Assembly: GCA_037013685.1 (NCBI GenBank)
Contig: CM072919.1
Coordinates: 48,229,616 to 48,293,615 of the forward strand
Reading direction: 5' to 3'
Length of the DNA stretch: 64,000 nucleotides
Source: Acridotheres tristis
Lineage: Eukaryota; Chordata; Aves; Passeriformes; Sturnidae
In this document: positions 49,301 to 62,254 of the stretch, in pieces
Position numbering within the stretch: position 1 is the first letter of the stretch
Layout: every line of letters starts with the position of its first letter
Notes under the pieces: generated by a model
Told to the model about the DNA's origin: nothing
The model's input: only the letters and a program-made list of their open reading frames with translations
Databases searched by the model: none
Program-made: the position numbers and the translations under genes

Positions 49301-52300
49301 GTAACATACTTTACTGCAGTTTCATTAGCATACTTTTCCTTTTCTGTCTGACTTTAATTGTGGCTTCTTTTTTTATATTCAGGAAGTACTAAGGTGACTC
49401 CTTTTATTTTTTTAAATATAAATTACTTTGCGTTCCTCGTGTCTCCATTTTCCCCTTGCAGTTAGGAGTGATGGATTAGAATTAGGCTGCAGCACAGATT
49501 GGGAGAATCTCCCAGCATCCTCTTCCTGCAGAGGCATCAGCTTCCAGCATTGACTGTAGCTGCTGCCACTCTCACTGACATTTCTTTTGAATTCGGCTAT
49601 GGAGAGTGCCTCTATTGCCAGCTGCTGGCATGGAAACTTTTATTCTTTTTGCTTGATAACTCATTAATGAAACCTCATGGATATTGAGAAATAAAACAGA
49701 ATCACTTCTCTTTTTATGCTTTTTTGTCTTTTTGCTTATTTTTTTTTGTGTGTGTGCACACGGTGGAAAAAGAGTGAAAGAAGCAGCACTTGTTTTTACA
49801 TAAGGACTGTATTTACATACCTGAAGTTAACTGAATTAATCCTGTAAGTACATTATCTCTGCCTAATAGTCCTTGAAATCATGAATGTGATACTAAGATT
49901 TATGGGATTTTGCCTGTGAAAATTTGCTTTGCAATGTATGTCAACCTAAATCATTGTATTTTAATATAGATTTCCTTGAAGATAAAGGAAAAACAATGTA
50001 TTTACAATGGGGTTGTGAAATAATTGTTTCTCCTCTGCACTTTGCAGTGGTGAACAATGCTTTAGTGAGCAGAAGCTTCTCTGCTGATGTCAGTGCTTAA
50101 TCAGCTCAGATACTGTAGGTTGTTGAACACTGCAAGGTGTGTATTTTGGGATGCCATTCTTTAAAATGTGGTAATTTAAGGACAGTATCAGACTTAGAGC
50201 TACTTTTCCCATTTATAGACTGTGTCTTCGGATCCTGGTAGCTGTGCTGATTTAACCATTTGAGGTTATATAATTTTTTTACGTAAATAATTTATTTCAT
50301 GGGATGCAGTGCTGTCAAAGTATTAAATGTTTAGTATAATGCAGTGCTTTTAGAGACTTTAGTTATTTCAGAATGCTTCTAGCATAGGCTGTAAGTTCAC
50401 TATGTAATAAATTCAAGTAAATTGGTTTGAAGTTTAGGAAGAGTGTCTCGCTAGGATCATGGTGTCCTAATTGTCTCTTTGGATCTGGGCCAAAATTTGT
50501 ATGACGCAGTGTTAGTCCCATAAACATCTGTCCTGATCTGGTGTCCTAGTTGCAGCATGATTTATTTCTTTTTTTCCATAGCAAGATAAGTGAAATTTTT
50601 ATTCATTTAATGTAAAACTGTCAGTGAGCTGTCTTTATTATTCAGATATGCTAGCTCTTCAAGGAGGCTGTTTCTCAACCTATTTTCTTGTCAGCATGCC
50701 TTATTTAGACCTACTTTCTAGCAAAAATGTTGAACAGATCAAAATTATGTATTTTTTATAGTGGACATCTATTTGTCTGTATTTGCATGCTGTATATTAA
50801 GTTTTGGCAGTATCACTCTCTGCCATATTCAGGTGATCATTTTTGTACACTGTATTGCATGCATTGACCTCAGCTTGATTATTTGATGTAAACTATTAGT
50901 CTGATAAGGAGTATTCAAACATAGTAAATTCTCAGTTTATCTGCAAAGATCCTGTGTTAAAACTTACATCTAAAGATACTGTCTAACCACTGAGTTTCCT
51001 TAAATAAATCTGATAACCTTTTATACTGCTGTGTATTCCTATTAGTGTTGAACAGAAGAGTGTAAATCAGATTTTTCTTCTACCCGCAAACCAGTACTAA
51101 CACTTATTTGTTTTGTCTGCCTTCTTAGTCAGACTGTGGTCAATTCTAAATTCCTGTGGTCTGATTGTTTTGCTGGCAGTTTTTACGCTTACATGTATTT
51201 TGTGTTAAATTCATGCTGGAGTGGCTTGATATGTTTAAATAGGATTATTTTTAAATCATTTTAGTGATCAGATGAACTGTGTATGCCTATTCAGGTGGGT
51301 AAATAGTAACCTAAGGAGTTGGCATGTCTTGCTTTCACGATATGGCTGAGACCTTATGGGAAATTTGGGTCTCACTTTTCTGTCCGTGTGTAGTGCAATT
51401 TGCTGTTGAACTGAAGAACTTGGTGTCAGATAAAGCTGCTTATGTTTCTCTGATGATAAAAACACCTGACTTGAAATAAATTGATTATTGGCTTATGGAA
51501 TCTGAATAGTGATCAGTCAAAAACTGAAAATTTGGCTGTGCTCATGTTTCTTTTCGAAAATAAAAATAAGATAGTAAAGGGACTAGAAACATAGCTAGTG
51601 TTATTTTCAGAGTAGTGGACTCTGTTGGCAATGGTGGGTTGATGGTGAGCCAGCAACATGAGCTTCGTCTTGGCACTGAATCCTGTGGCAACTAAGATTC
51701 AAGCAGATGGTCAACTTTCCCTAGATTTTCTTCCTTTGTCCTTATTCTGTTGCTTTGTTGCATGTGTAGAGTAATACACAAAGTCGGTATTTTCTTGTGG
51801 TGTTCAGATGCTGCATTGATTACAGATATGTAGATGAGCAAAATCCATGTTTTAAATAAGACAGATACTAGGAAAGTTCCGTATCGCATCATCCCTCACC
51901 ACTCCCTCAGTCATTGAAATATTTGGAAGCTAAACCTCCTGATCACTTTCTTGTAATCAGCTGTTAGATTCAGATGAGGCAGCACTGTGGGTGCTGGGCT
52001 GCTTTCTGGCTAGAAGGCAGTCCAGTGCATCCCCTCTTAAGTTGAAGACAGCAAAACTTACATGCAGAATGTAAAGCAAATAAACATTATTAGTCTCCTG
52101 ACACATGGTGATCTGACACTTAAATTTCAAGATGAGATGAGACTTCTAAGAAGGAATTTTTGTTTGTGTAGACAGTTTTTGTTTATTTGATGGTCTTCTA
52201 ATGCATTTCATTTGTAGGACAGCATTAGAAATATCTCTGCTGCTGTGAATAGTAATAACAACTCCTAAAATAGAACATTGTCACCTGTAGGTAAATCTGT

Positions 52301-55300
52301 TTAGTTTAGAAGAGCTAAGACTGGAACTTCTAGCTCTAAAAAGAAAGAGAGGGCAAACATTTTTTCTAACATACTAGCATGTTTCCCCTGTCCCCAGCTT
52401 CTGGTCTGCAAGACAGAGGTGTATCTGCCACCCTTGCCCTTGCTTTGTTGTTAAATTACATGTAACATTATACCTGTTAATGTATAGCAATGGATCAATT
52501 AAAATCTTCTCTTAATGAAATTCCGGTAGTCTATGAAGAGCTATCTGCTTGACTGTTTTTTGTCAATGCCTTGTCACGTGATAGATAAAAACTGTAAAGT
52601 CATTCTCAGCTTATTTTGGTGCATGTTATCACAATAATTTTGGGGTTTTAATAGGAGCAGCTGCCTCCTTTTTTCTCCCTCAGTTACCTCTTCCCTTTTC
52701 ACTGTTTTTCTGACAGCTCCCACTACTTTTCCACAGCTGTTCTTTTGAAAAACAGTTTTCAGTGCTTTCTCTTGATGTATACAAATGTGTATTATCAGCT
52801 AGCTACTGTTTCTTTTTGCTCTGCGTCATCTTTTCTGCCCCAGCTGTAAGGTGAGGGAGAAGAAATAATTTTAAAAGTCCTAACCCAAACAATAAACAAA
52901 ACCAAATAACAATAAACAACCTCAAAACAATGAAACAAATCTCTCAGTGCTATCAAAGGAAAGGAAAATGCCCTAGTGGTGAGTCGGCTTGATCATTCAA
53001 AGGATTATATAGGCAGATCCATTGGTATTGTGGCAATGATCCAGAAGTTCACTGATACAGATTTACAACTAGCTGGCTAAATGCTGCTGTCTCATAGTCG
53101 GGTAGTGTTGAGGAGGAAGGTGCAACGCCAACTGAATTGCTTTCTACCATGGTGTTTGCATCATGTGATATTACCAGCTCTGTGGGTGGATAGGTGTCTC
53201 CAAAGATTCAAATGGAAGCTAGTACCAAGGAAGAGCTTGGGTAAGAAAAATGCTGTTTGTCTCTCTCTGGATTAGATTTCAAATACAGTGTAAGGAAGTC
53301 TTAAGGAAGGAATAAGTGAAAAGAAGTGTGTTACCCTGATAGTTTTGCCTGAATACCAAACTATGTAACTTAATGTGATTTAAACTAAATGACTATTTAG
53401 GGGATGTTTATCTATTGTGTGTTTTCTAGTAGCTTTTTAAAAATTATTTTTGTTTCTTTCTTTCTTTCTTTTCAGAAATTGCCTGATGTTGGGTGCATTT
53501 TATTATTGTGAGCTTTTAAAGTAATTTCTGCCTGTTTGCAAATTTGGCTAGCACAGTACGGCATCGTTTTGCTGCCAGCTGTTTTTTTTTTTTTAATTAA
53601 TGTTCAGCATACATAATATTGCTTGCATTGGTGAAGTCCTGAAACAGTGAAGATAGGGAGCCTTCAAAGGAATAAAGTCTACCTTGCATTGGCAAGAAAT
53701 TTGTTTCAGTGCTTACCATAAATATTGTATTTACCAAAAATTCATGCTTCTTATAACAATGGGTGCATTCTTATAACATTCTGCATTCATGATGCACATT
53801 TCAGTGTGACCAGTTGATTTAATACACAGGTGAAATAAGTTACTGTTTACTATGCTGACCAGTTGTCTGGAGTCTTCAGACTTTCTGTATTAGTGGTAAT
53901 AGCCTAGGATAGGAAATACTTTATATAAATTGCAAATAATTTCAAATGCCTTAAGGCATTTTTCTTTTGGTGTTTAGCCATTTTTCTGTTGTGTGATTAT
54001 AAGTGACGTTGAAGACTGTGTTTTAGATTAAATGGTAAAAGAGTTAGCAACAGTTTTTCTGTTTTCATTGAAAAAAAATGTTGATCACATAATTTTATAT
54101 TTCTCCAGGATTACTTCAAACTAATACAAAAGAATCCTGTTTATTCATAAACTGGATGTGATTTACCACTTAAAAATATTGTGGTCCCTTTAATGTCAAG
54201 GATATATCTTTAATATCTTAGCTTCAAGTAATGTTCATCTGTGAGACAGGATAGTCAGTTTGATTCTGCATTTCTGAATTTTTCTTTGGGTGAGAGGTAT
54301 GCATAGCATGCCTGTAGGCAAAAGAACAAAATTCAGCTTCGTGAGGCTTGCCTGATGCCCTTCAGAGGCTGAGTCTTGTACCTGTCCGACAAGATACTGA
54401 AAGACATGTGCCAGCTCTAGCATAGTGTGGGATTGAGGTGTGTTTGTGCAGTTTCTTGCATATGTCAGTAGTCCCTCAGAATAACTCATGTTCATGAGAA
54501 TTCCTTAGCTTCAGATTTGATCCAGGAATTATTCCTGAACATCGTGCGTTTCTCCTTGTATTTATTTAAAACCAAATCATACAGAAGTCTCTCACTTGTA
54601 AGATTTAAGAGGGATAAGAAAATCCAACACAACTAAAAAGCCATTTCCATTTGCTTTTTTGAACATTTCCTGTAGATGTCAATGGATTGTATTATGTTCA
54701 GCCATCCTTCACTAAAAGATCTAGAACATAAAATGTAGACCTACCAGAATATCTCAGGATTTTGCAACAAGGTATTTTGTTTCATTTTTTGAGGCTCTTG
54801 GTGGGCATTTGTCATGAGAAGTAGTGGAACCACTGCTCTTTTTTAGTACATAGTACTCCTATAAGTGTCTCACCTTCTGTTTGATAACTTCTGTTGCAAC
54901 TCTACATCTGTGCAAATAATTTTAAAAAGTGGTGGTGTATAATACTGTTCCTTAAGAAGGAGTCAGTACTAAATTAGACACTATTAGACAGAAAACGAAT
55001 ATTGCTGTTAGCTTGATTATGAGTGATGGATGAGAGGGATAAGATGCAAAAGCCATATTCTTTTCAAATTACCAACTTAGTGAGGAGTTCCAATGCTTTC
55101 AAAACGTGAAGAAAGCTATTTGAAGAAATATTTCCAGATAGCAGAAGTAATACCTGAGTTTTCTATGTGGTTGCTCAGATACAGTGAATACACATGGACG
55201 TATGCTAGTCTTAATGTGAAAGTAGTTCCTGTTGGACATTTCAAATGTTTGCAGTTGCTAGCTGCAGCTAGTGCATATCAAAACATCAAATGCAGCCTTA

Positions 55301-58089
55301 AAATAGATATTTCAAGGACAAACATAAAAAAAATTTTCATGAGGAGATAAGCAGTCCTGCAAGCTTTTCAGACATAGGAGAATGCCCTCTATTAGAAGGG
55401 ACATTAAATAGGTACTAAGAACCATACTTCACTGGTGTTTCCTTAAGTAAACGTGGTAGAGATGTTTGCTGTTACTCACAGACAGACACAGTTTGCATTT
55501 TCTGCTTAAAGTTTATTGAAAGAATATGACACCTTACATAGGTGTTGAATCCCAAGAGGAATTAACACATGTTGGTGGAAGATAAAGTATTCAAAGAAAA
55601 CAAGATATATGGGGTTTGTGCTAGTATTTTACAGAGCTAGGCAGAAAGTGTCTCTGCCATAGTAAAGGATGACTCTTTCCACTTCGTTGAGACCATAGTA
55701 ACAGTAGACTAAGACAGGACTTCCAGTGTTTGAATGTTTGAGGACTGACAGAAATCAACAAGAAAGAACCTGTTCCTTAGCCATTTCATTTTTCTAAATG
55801 TATGATTTTTTTTTTTAAATGTTACGGAACTAAGGATGTTAGTATTCTTATCCTAATGATGTGCTTCTAATCTGAAGCATAGTTTAAAATTAAAACACAG
55901 CAAAAAGAAGGATGCCAGAACAGGTTTTTGCTACAGTAATGCAAGGTGTCTGGGTCAATTGAATCTAAAAAAAGAGTAGTAATGTGGTGGTAACACTCTT
56001 TCAAATGTTTTGGATCTTTGCTACATGGTAAAACCAGCCAAGAGGACATCGAGTGCATTTTGGCAATGTAAAACTATGCAAGACATGAACATGAAATGAT
56101 GATTGAATAATATGTCTATGACCTGTAAACTGTGACCTTTGATACTGTAGTTTTAGTACAGCTTTTGGTGTTGGCTGGGAGAGAGTCTTCTAAGGAGACA
56201 GTGGGTTCCAGCCCTCACAGGGCTAGATTTGTGTTTATTTTGTGCTAAGCACACATGGAAGTACCTAGCACAGAGTCACATATGTGGAAGAAGCATAGTG
56301 TGGTCTGCACATAGTCCCCTTGATACATGAAGGGAGTGGAAGAGGGATCCTATCAAGTAAAAAGCTGTAAAATTTGTAAAATTACCACTGTTATTGGACA
56401 TTCTAAGGGATCAGTAAAGTTGAAGGGAAGCAGTGTACAAAAATACCAGGAGCCTTCTAGCCAAGGAAATGGAACTATGGAATAGATTCTGTTGAGGCTC
56501 AGCTGTTATTTGCCATTAAGAAGTCATGGCTGTTTAAGACTGACAACAACATAGTTACTCTTTTTTATATGGTAGAACATAAACAGTTCAATATTGAGTT
56601 TTCTTGAACCAATTCATTGCTGCAGAAAGATATACTTCACAAAGTATATAAACATTCTGTATAGTGACAATATCAAGATTTTGACAGCATGCAATGATGA
56701 TGACTTAACAATCTTCTTGCAGAAGACGAGCCAACTGAGAGTAATCCGTTCTAAAGCTGTTTTGTCATCATTAGTTTGGCAGTAAATACTCTAGCAGATG
56801 CTTGCATAAATGTTACTCAAGACGAGTACTGCAGATAGTAGCTTCGTGGTGCCTTACCTGTTGATACTGTAGTCCAGACATGTGATTTTTATTTAAGTTT
56901 ATGGAAGTAAATGCCTCTAAAATGCTTTTCTTCTGATTAAGTTTCTGTAAATGTTAAGGATTGCTTGTTTCCTAAAGTATTTATGTTGAGGGAAAATGTT
57001 ATCTTAATTGTAATGCACCTTGTTTTCTTGATACTTATACCCAAAACAGCACTGTCTCCATACCCCCTGCATTTTTTAGAGGACCTTATTTTTAGTGCTT
57101 TAGTTTGTGTCAGTTTTGCATCTTAATATGAGTATATTAAAACTGTTTTTGCTAGTTACATTTTTTGTGGTCTTTATTACTTACGATTTTGCTTTATTCC
57201 CACTAATAATTACAAATGTTTTCCGGTAACTGTAGTGAGACTTCCATTGATAAAAATAGCTGGTCAGAACCAATTTGTTGGCAATTCAATGTTTTTTATC
57301 AGATAAGGCCGATTATTTTGGCTGTGTTGTAAAAAGAGTCAACAAAATATTTTAGAAATTTAAAATCTAAATTCTACAATCACTATTCATGGTAAGTGTT
57401 GCTTGAACATTTGAGTCTAGCTGATGTTAATAAAGTAATATGGGACTCAGTCCCAATTAAGTAGTATAAAAGGCAGAAAGCACTGGTGGACTACAGATAC
57501 TTTTTTTTCCTGCAGTTCTCATATTTCTAACTCCTGAATCCCTTTCCAAGAGAAGAGTTGGTAAATCACTTCACCTGCAGTGATTGCTAAAAGCTTACTA
57601 GATCTTCTGCAAATACAAAGACACATATACCTAGTTAATGTTTAACTTTAGCTATATAACGGCCTTTCAGGAATACTCTTACAATGAGCCATGATGTAGA
57701 GAAATAGATGTCGTTGCCTAACTCATTACTCATGTTTACATAACTATTAAATACTTGCAAAGTGACTTTTCCTTTGTTTTAGGCTAGGAGTTATGCTCCC
57801 TTTTTATATTAATCTGTAGAGAGAGAAAAAAGGAAAGAAGCTGTAAACTGTTTTGACATTTTAAATTAATAATGTCCTTGTTCTGTGTACAGCTTGCGGA
57901 TTGTCATACTAAATGAGTGTTCCAATATATCTGGGGGTTTTCAAGTTGTATTCATATGCTTTCCATTGTGGTTCCAAGTAGTTTGTTAGAAGAACCTACT
58001 TAAAGTTGCTAATAATTAACAGCAGTATACCCCCCACTGAGTTGGAATAATTTCATGAGTAGTTTAGCACCAAGCTCAAGGTACACAAA
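43348..58089. other. Intron-like or intergenic sequence, no exon supported
   Basis: Nearly 15 kb of AT-rich DNA with + strand T excess over much of its length and no recognisable mobile element. The open frames are all under 90 codons and lack splice context. A pyrimidine-rich CTTTCTTTCTTTCTTTTCAG at about 53457-53476 looks like an acceptor, but no convincing open exon with a donor follows it. Confidence 0.45.
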
Positions 58090-58283
58090 CTATTGCTGGA
58101 ATTCACATTTCCTCTTTTTACCTAAAAGAGGTTTGAAATAGTAGTGAGACGAATACAGAGATGTTTTTGTGCCTGGTGAGCAGGGCTTACACAGAGTTGA
58201 GGCCTTTTCTGCCTTCTGTAATGCCGCAGTGGTGAGGAGGCTGGGGGTGAATAGGAGATTGGGAGGGCACACAATAGGGACAG
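58090..58283 (+). mobile_element. 5' part of the LTR of provirus copy 2
   Basis: ATACAGAGATGTTTTTGTG (about 58153) and GCTTACACAGAGTTGAGGCC, followed by GAGGAGGCTGGGGGTG and GGGAGGGCACACAATAGGGACAGC, match the middle of the LTR at 2.9 kb. The first roughly 60 bases are badly decayed, so the start is approximate. The LTR stops at about 58283 where CR1 begins and resumes at about 59401. Confidence 0.8.
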
Positions 58284-59400
58284 CCAGCGTGGATTTCAGA
58301 GGTGCAGGTCCTGCCTGACTAGCCTGGTCTGCTTTTACAACCAGCTGACCCACCTGGTGGATGCAGGAAAGGCTGTGGATGTTGTGTACCTGCATTTCAG
58401 CAAAGCCTTAGACACTGTGTGGCACAGCACACTCCTGTAAAAGCTGACAGCTCACAGCTTGGACAGGAGCTCTCTGTGCTGGGTTAAGAACTGGCTGCAT
58501 GGCCGGGCCCAGAGAGTGGAGAATGTGCTGCATCCAGCAGTGGCTGCTCACTAGGGGTGTCCACAGGGGTCTGTGTTGGGCCCAGTCCTGTTTAATATGT
58601 TTCTTGATGATCTGGATGAGGATATGGAGTCTACCATTAGCAAATTTGCAAATGACCCCAGGCTGGGCAGAAGCGTTGATCTGCTGGAGGGAAGAAAAGC
58701 TCTGCAGAGGGACGTGGACAGGCTGGATTGATGGGCCAAGTGCAACAAAACGAGGTTTAACAAGGCCAAGTGCCAGGTCCTGCACTTTGGCCTCAAGAGT
58801 CAGTGTCCCATGCAGCACTCCAGGCTGGGGCAGAGAGACTGGACAGTGGCCAGGCAGAAATGGACTTGGGGGAGGTGATTGACGGCAGCCAAACATGAGC
58901 CAGCTGTTCAGGTGGCCAGGAAAACATCCTGGCCTCTACCAGAATAGGGTGGCCAGCAGGATTGTCTCCCTGTACTCAGCACTGGTGAGGCCATGCTTTC
59001 AGAGCTGTGTCCAGTGCTGGGCCCCTCAGTTTGGGAAAGATGTTGGAGTGTGTTAAGAGGACAGCAGTGGAGTTGATGAAAGATCTGGAGCACAAGTTCT
59101 ATGTGGTGTGGCTCTTCCCACAGACAACTAGTGACATGACAAGAGGACATAGTCCTAAGCTGCACCAGGGGAAGTCCGGGTTGGACATTAGGAAGAATTT
59201 CTTGCCAAGACAGAATGACTTGGCATTGAAGTGGGTTGCCCAGGAAGGTGGTGGAATCATCCTCCATGGAGGTGCTTAGGAATCAAGACTGGATGTGACA
59301 TTTAGTGCCATGGCCTAGCTGACACAGTGGTGTTTGATCATTGGACTTGATGATCTCCAAGGCCTTTTCGAACCTAGTTAATTCTATGTGATTCTGCAAT
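58284..59400 (+). mobile_element. CR1 LINE copy B inserted in a proviral LTR
   Basis: This is the same CR1 region as copy A at 7.7-9.1 kb. It has CAGGTCCTGCCTGACTAGCC near 58304, the reverse transcriptase blocks, the FANDP box in place of F/YADD (about 58644-58658), GTTGGACATTAGGAAGAATT near 59179, and an ATTCTATGTGATTCTG 3' tail at 59379-59397. It is shorter than copy A through internal deletions after 58712. LTR sequence on both sides shows that it landed in an existing LTR. The 58338-58712 part is 372/375 identical to copy A. Confidence 0.92.
58338..58712 (+). repeat. 375-bp tract nearly identical to 7873-8247
   Basis: Partner of the tract in CR1 copy A, with three mismatches and no gaps. 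Identity starts abruptly at CAACCAGCTGACCC and ends at CTGCAGAGGGA. Downstream the two copies differ at many positions and by indels. Confidence 0.9.
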
Positions 59401-59786
59401 TCAGGTGACCCAAATTGGCCAAAGGGATTTTCCAGACCATATGACATCATGCTCAGTATGTAAAGTGGGGAAAGAAGGAAGAAGGGAGGGACATTCAGAA
59501 TGACAGTGTTTGTCTTTTCATGCCACTGTTATGTATGGTGAGACCCTGCTATCCTGGAGATGGCTGAACACCTGCCTGCCCATGGGAAGCAGTTGAGTTG
59601 ATTCCTTGTTGTGCTTTGCTTGCCTGTACAGCTTTTGTTTTCCCAATCAAATTGCCATTACCTCAACCCACAAATTTTCTAGCTTTTACCCTTCCAATTC
59701 CCTCCCTGATACCACACCCAGTGTGGGAGTGAGTGAGTAGCTGAATGCGGCTTGGCTGTCGACTGGGGTTAAACCACAAGAGTGTC
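59401..59786 (+). mobile_element. 3' part of the LTR of provirus copy 2
   Basis: It resumes with AGGTGACCCAAATTGGCC and continues with CATGCTCAGTATGTAAAG, where TATGTAAAG stands at the TATA position. The AGATGGCTGAACACC block, ATCAAATTGCC at the polyadenylation position and GACTGGGGTTAAACCACAAG at the end follow. It joins directly to a primer-binding site and internal sequence, so it is the 5' LTR of the provirus running to the window edge. Confidence 0.88.
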
Positions 59787-59789
59787 TTT

Positions 59790-59808
59790 TGGCCCTCAGT
59801 GTGGGGCA
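59790..59808 (+). mobile_element. Retroviral primer-binding site, tRNA-Lys-like
   Basis: TTGGCCCTCAGTGTGGGGC matches the site complementary to the 3' end of tRNA-Lys1,2 at about 14 of 18 positions, allowing for decay at CpG positions. It lies just after the LTR, as expected for the start of minus-strand DNA synthesis. Confidence 0.6.
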
Positions 59809-60360
59809 CAGAGGGTTGAGATGAGGACAAATCTGACTAGAGAGTGTTAAAATAAAATTGTTATTAACATTCATTTTATTAGTTTAATAGTTGCTGGTTA
59901 CAATGTGGATTTATTTGCTCTCATACTTGTGGTTTTTTGTCAGTTTTATAGCAATAATTCCTGACTCTCAGTACATGCTGTGTGTGGTGTATTGTATGGG
60001 ATAGGCTTATCCCATGGTAGTGTTGCTGGTTACCAGTCTGGTGTGACTATATTCAGTATTGCAGGCACCTGTGTGCTTTGGGAGTCACCTACTGTGAGCA
60101 ATTAATACTCACATCTTTGTTTTTTGTTCCTCAGAGGAGCAACCTATAGGGAAGATACCTTCCTATATCGTTTTCTCCTTTTTTCCTTCCTGTAATAACA
60201 TTCCTCAGAGATCTGCCCAAAAGCTGGATAATTGAGAATGGCAGGCTGTCGTATGGACCAGTACCTAGGGCAGTGAGCAGTTTTGGTGTGCTTGCACCTT
60301 ACTTCTGAACAAGTACAGAATCCTGAAAAACTATAAAATACTGAAAAAAGTTGTCCTCTC
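59809..60360 (+). mobile_element. Provirus copy 2 leader
   Basis: GACAAATCTGACTAGAGAG and the following AAAATTGTTATTAACATTCA align with the leader of copy 1 near 22808-22855. No open frame of note lies here, as expected between a primer-binding site and gag. Confidence 0.6.
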
Positions 60361-61720
60361 ATGATGTTCAGCACTGCTTAGTACCTTCAGGAGGAAAAGA
60401 AGGTCTCTAAATATGAAAGTGAGATGACAGCAGACCCTGCAACTGCTCCAGCCACCTGAAAGACACTGTGACTTTTCCACTCCCATCAACTGTGGCACTG
60501 CCACTGTAACCACTGAAGCAGAGAATCAACATGGGCTGGTGTCAGTGGCCCCTGCTCAGAAGCAGAAGAAATGTACATGAAAATCACCCAGTCAAAATGC
60601 TTTAGCAAGAACAGTCAAGGATAAGGAGAGTGAAGATGATGAAGCAGAACCATCACAAGGTTCAGAGCCATTATCAAGGCCATCACAGGAACCAGAAGAG
60701 GAGATGGAAGAGACATGTGTTGATCCCTATCCCTGAGTGAGCTCTGGAAAACAACAAAAAGATTTCAGCAGTCATCTGTGAGTGTATTACTGCCTGGCTA
60801 GTCTGCTGGTGGGACAATGGAGCCAACAGTGTGGAATGAGAGGGTAAGGAAGCCAGGCTGGGATCACCTGCTAAGGACCCAGACATTGACAAAGCAATGG
60901 GGAAAAAAGACACAAGTCTTTAGTCTCTGGAGGTGATTCTTATCACGTATGAGGGGGAAAGGTATCCCTGTAGAGATAATATTCCATGTAATTTAGGCAG
61001 ATGGACTGCAATAGAGAAACTGACTCAATTCCTAAGGGAATTAGCTATTCAATAAATGATGTATTTTGATGTGGACAATGCCTGGGTCCCCACAGATCCA
61101 GACCACATCTTGTGTCCATTAACCATGTAGCAGAAATTTCTACAGAGTGCAGCAAGGGCACATGAAACCCCTTGACAACAGTATTTCCTGGAAATATGAA
61201 AATATGGAAATTTGATGCACCACCAACAGCATTTGAAGCAATTTGGCAACTCAGATAATATGAAGACAGTATTCCTTCCTCTGTCATTGCATCTATGGAG
61301 ATGCTAACCGATGAGCTGACTCAGCAGCTCCAGCAGTTCAGAGGGAATATGTCATACTCCCCATCTGTGTGGGCCAGTATTTCAATAACTGACAGCAAGT
61401 ATCCTTTTCCTCAAGAGAGAGGATATAGAAGATACACACCACAGGCTACCCTACGGTTTTACCTCCAAGACCATGAAGATGATACAAGGAAGTGGGATGA
61501 ATGGCAGTACCTCAATTCTAGATGCGCTGGTGTGAGAATTGCAGAGAAAAACAACCATAACTGGAAGTTTTTCCTGGAAAGTTGCTGCTCCAGTCTCCAA
61601 TGAATGGTTTTTCAGGTAGGTTGGAAGATCCGACCATACTACTGACTCTATGGATAGAAGTAGTAGTCCATTTTTGTAAGATATTAGTGGGGAACATCGT
61701 GGCCGGTATTAGAAGGTCCC
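60361..61720 (+). pseudogene. Gag remnant, provirus copy 2
   Basis: Coding sequence for a virion core polyprotein, broken by stops. The longest surviving piece, 61295-61603, reads 102 codons and includes QLQQFRGNMSYSPSVWAS and, further on, CAGVRIAEKNNHNW. The order and DNA similarity match the copy 1 gag remnant at 23504-24700. Several minus-strand frames here (60144-60913, 61045-61287) are antisense shadows. Whether a Cys-His box survives is not clear to me. Confidence 0.7.
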
Positions 61721-61729
61721 TGACTCCAC

Positions 61730-62110
61730 CTGGGGGGAGAAGAGAAATTACCAGGTTTATTGGACTGTGTGGATTTGATGGCCTGGCACAGCAGCCCCAC
61801 AGGAGTACAAGGCTTTAGTAGACACTGGTGCACAGTGTACCCTAAAGTCATCTAGCTATGTAGGGATGGAATCCATTTGGATTTCTGGGGTGACAGAGGG
61901 ATCCAAACAGCTGTCAGTATTGGAGGCAGAGACTAGCCTAACTGGCATGAATGGCAGAATTACCCTATCTGAATGGGAGCAGAGGCTCTGTTCATCCTTG
62001 GTATAGACTATCTCAGAGGATATTCAAGGATTCAAAAGGTTATTGGTGGGTTTTCAGTATACCTGCCCTTTAAATGGAGGAAATTTCAAATGTCCCTTTT
62101 GTTCTGGGGC
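61730..62110 (+). pseudogene. Protease remnant with DTGA active site, provirus copy 2
   Basis: A frame entered at 61812 reads ALVDTGAQCTLKSSSYVG. DTGA (61821-61832) is the retroviral aspartic protease active-site motif, which works as a homodimer to cut Gag-Pol. After a frame shift the sequence reads LFILGIDYLRGYSRIQKVIG (about 61989-62045), the C-terminal part of the protease fold. The active site is intact, but the frame change and a TAG near 62005 prevent a working enzyme. Confidence 0.82.
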
Positions 62111-62254
62111 TGAAGAAGAGCAGGTGCCAGTTGCCACCACAACAGTGCATCAGAAGCAGTGTCTCACAATCTAGACTGTAATTCCCATTTATAAACTAAT
62201 TTGTCACATAGAGAGCTAAGGAGTGATCAGCAAGACCTTCTTACTGTTTAACAG

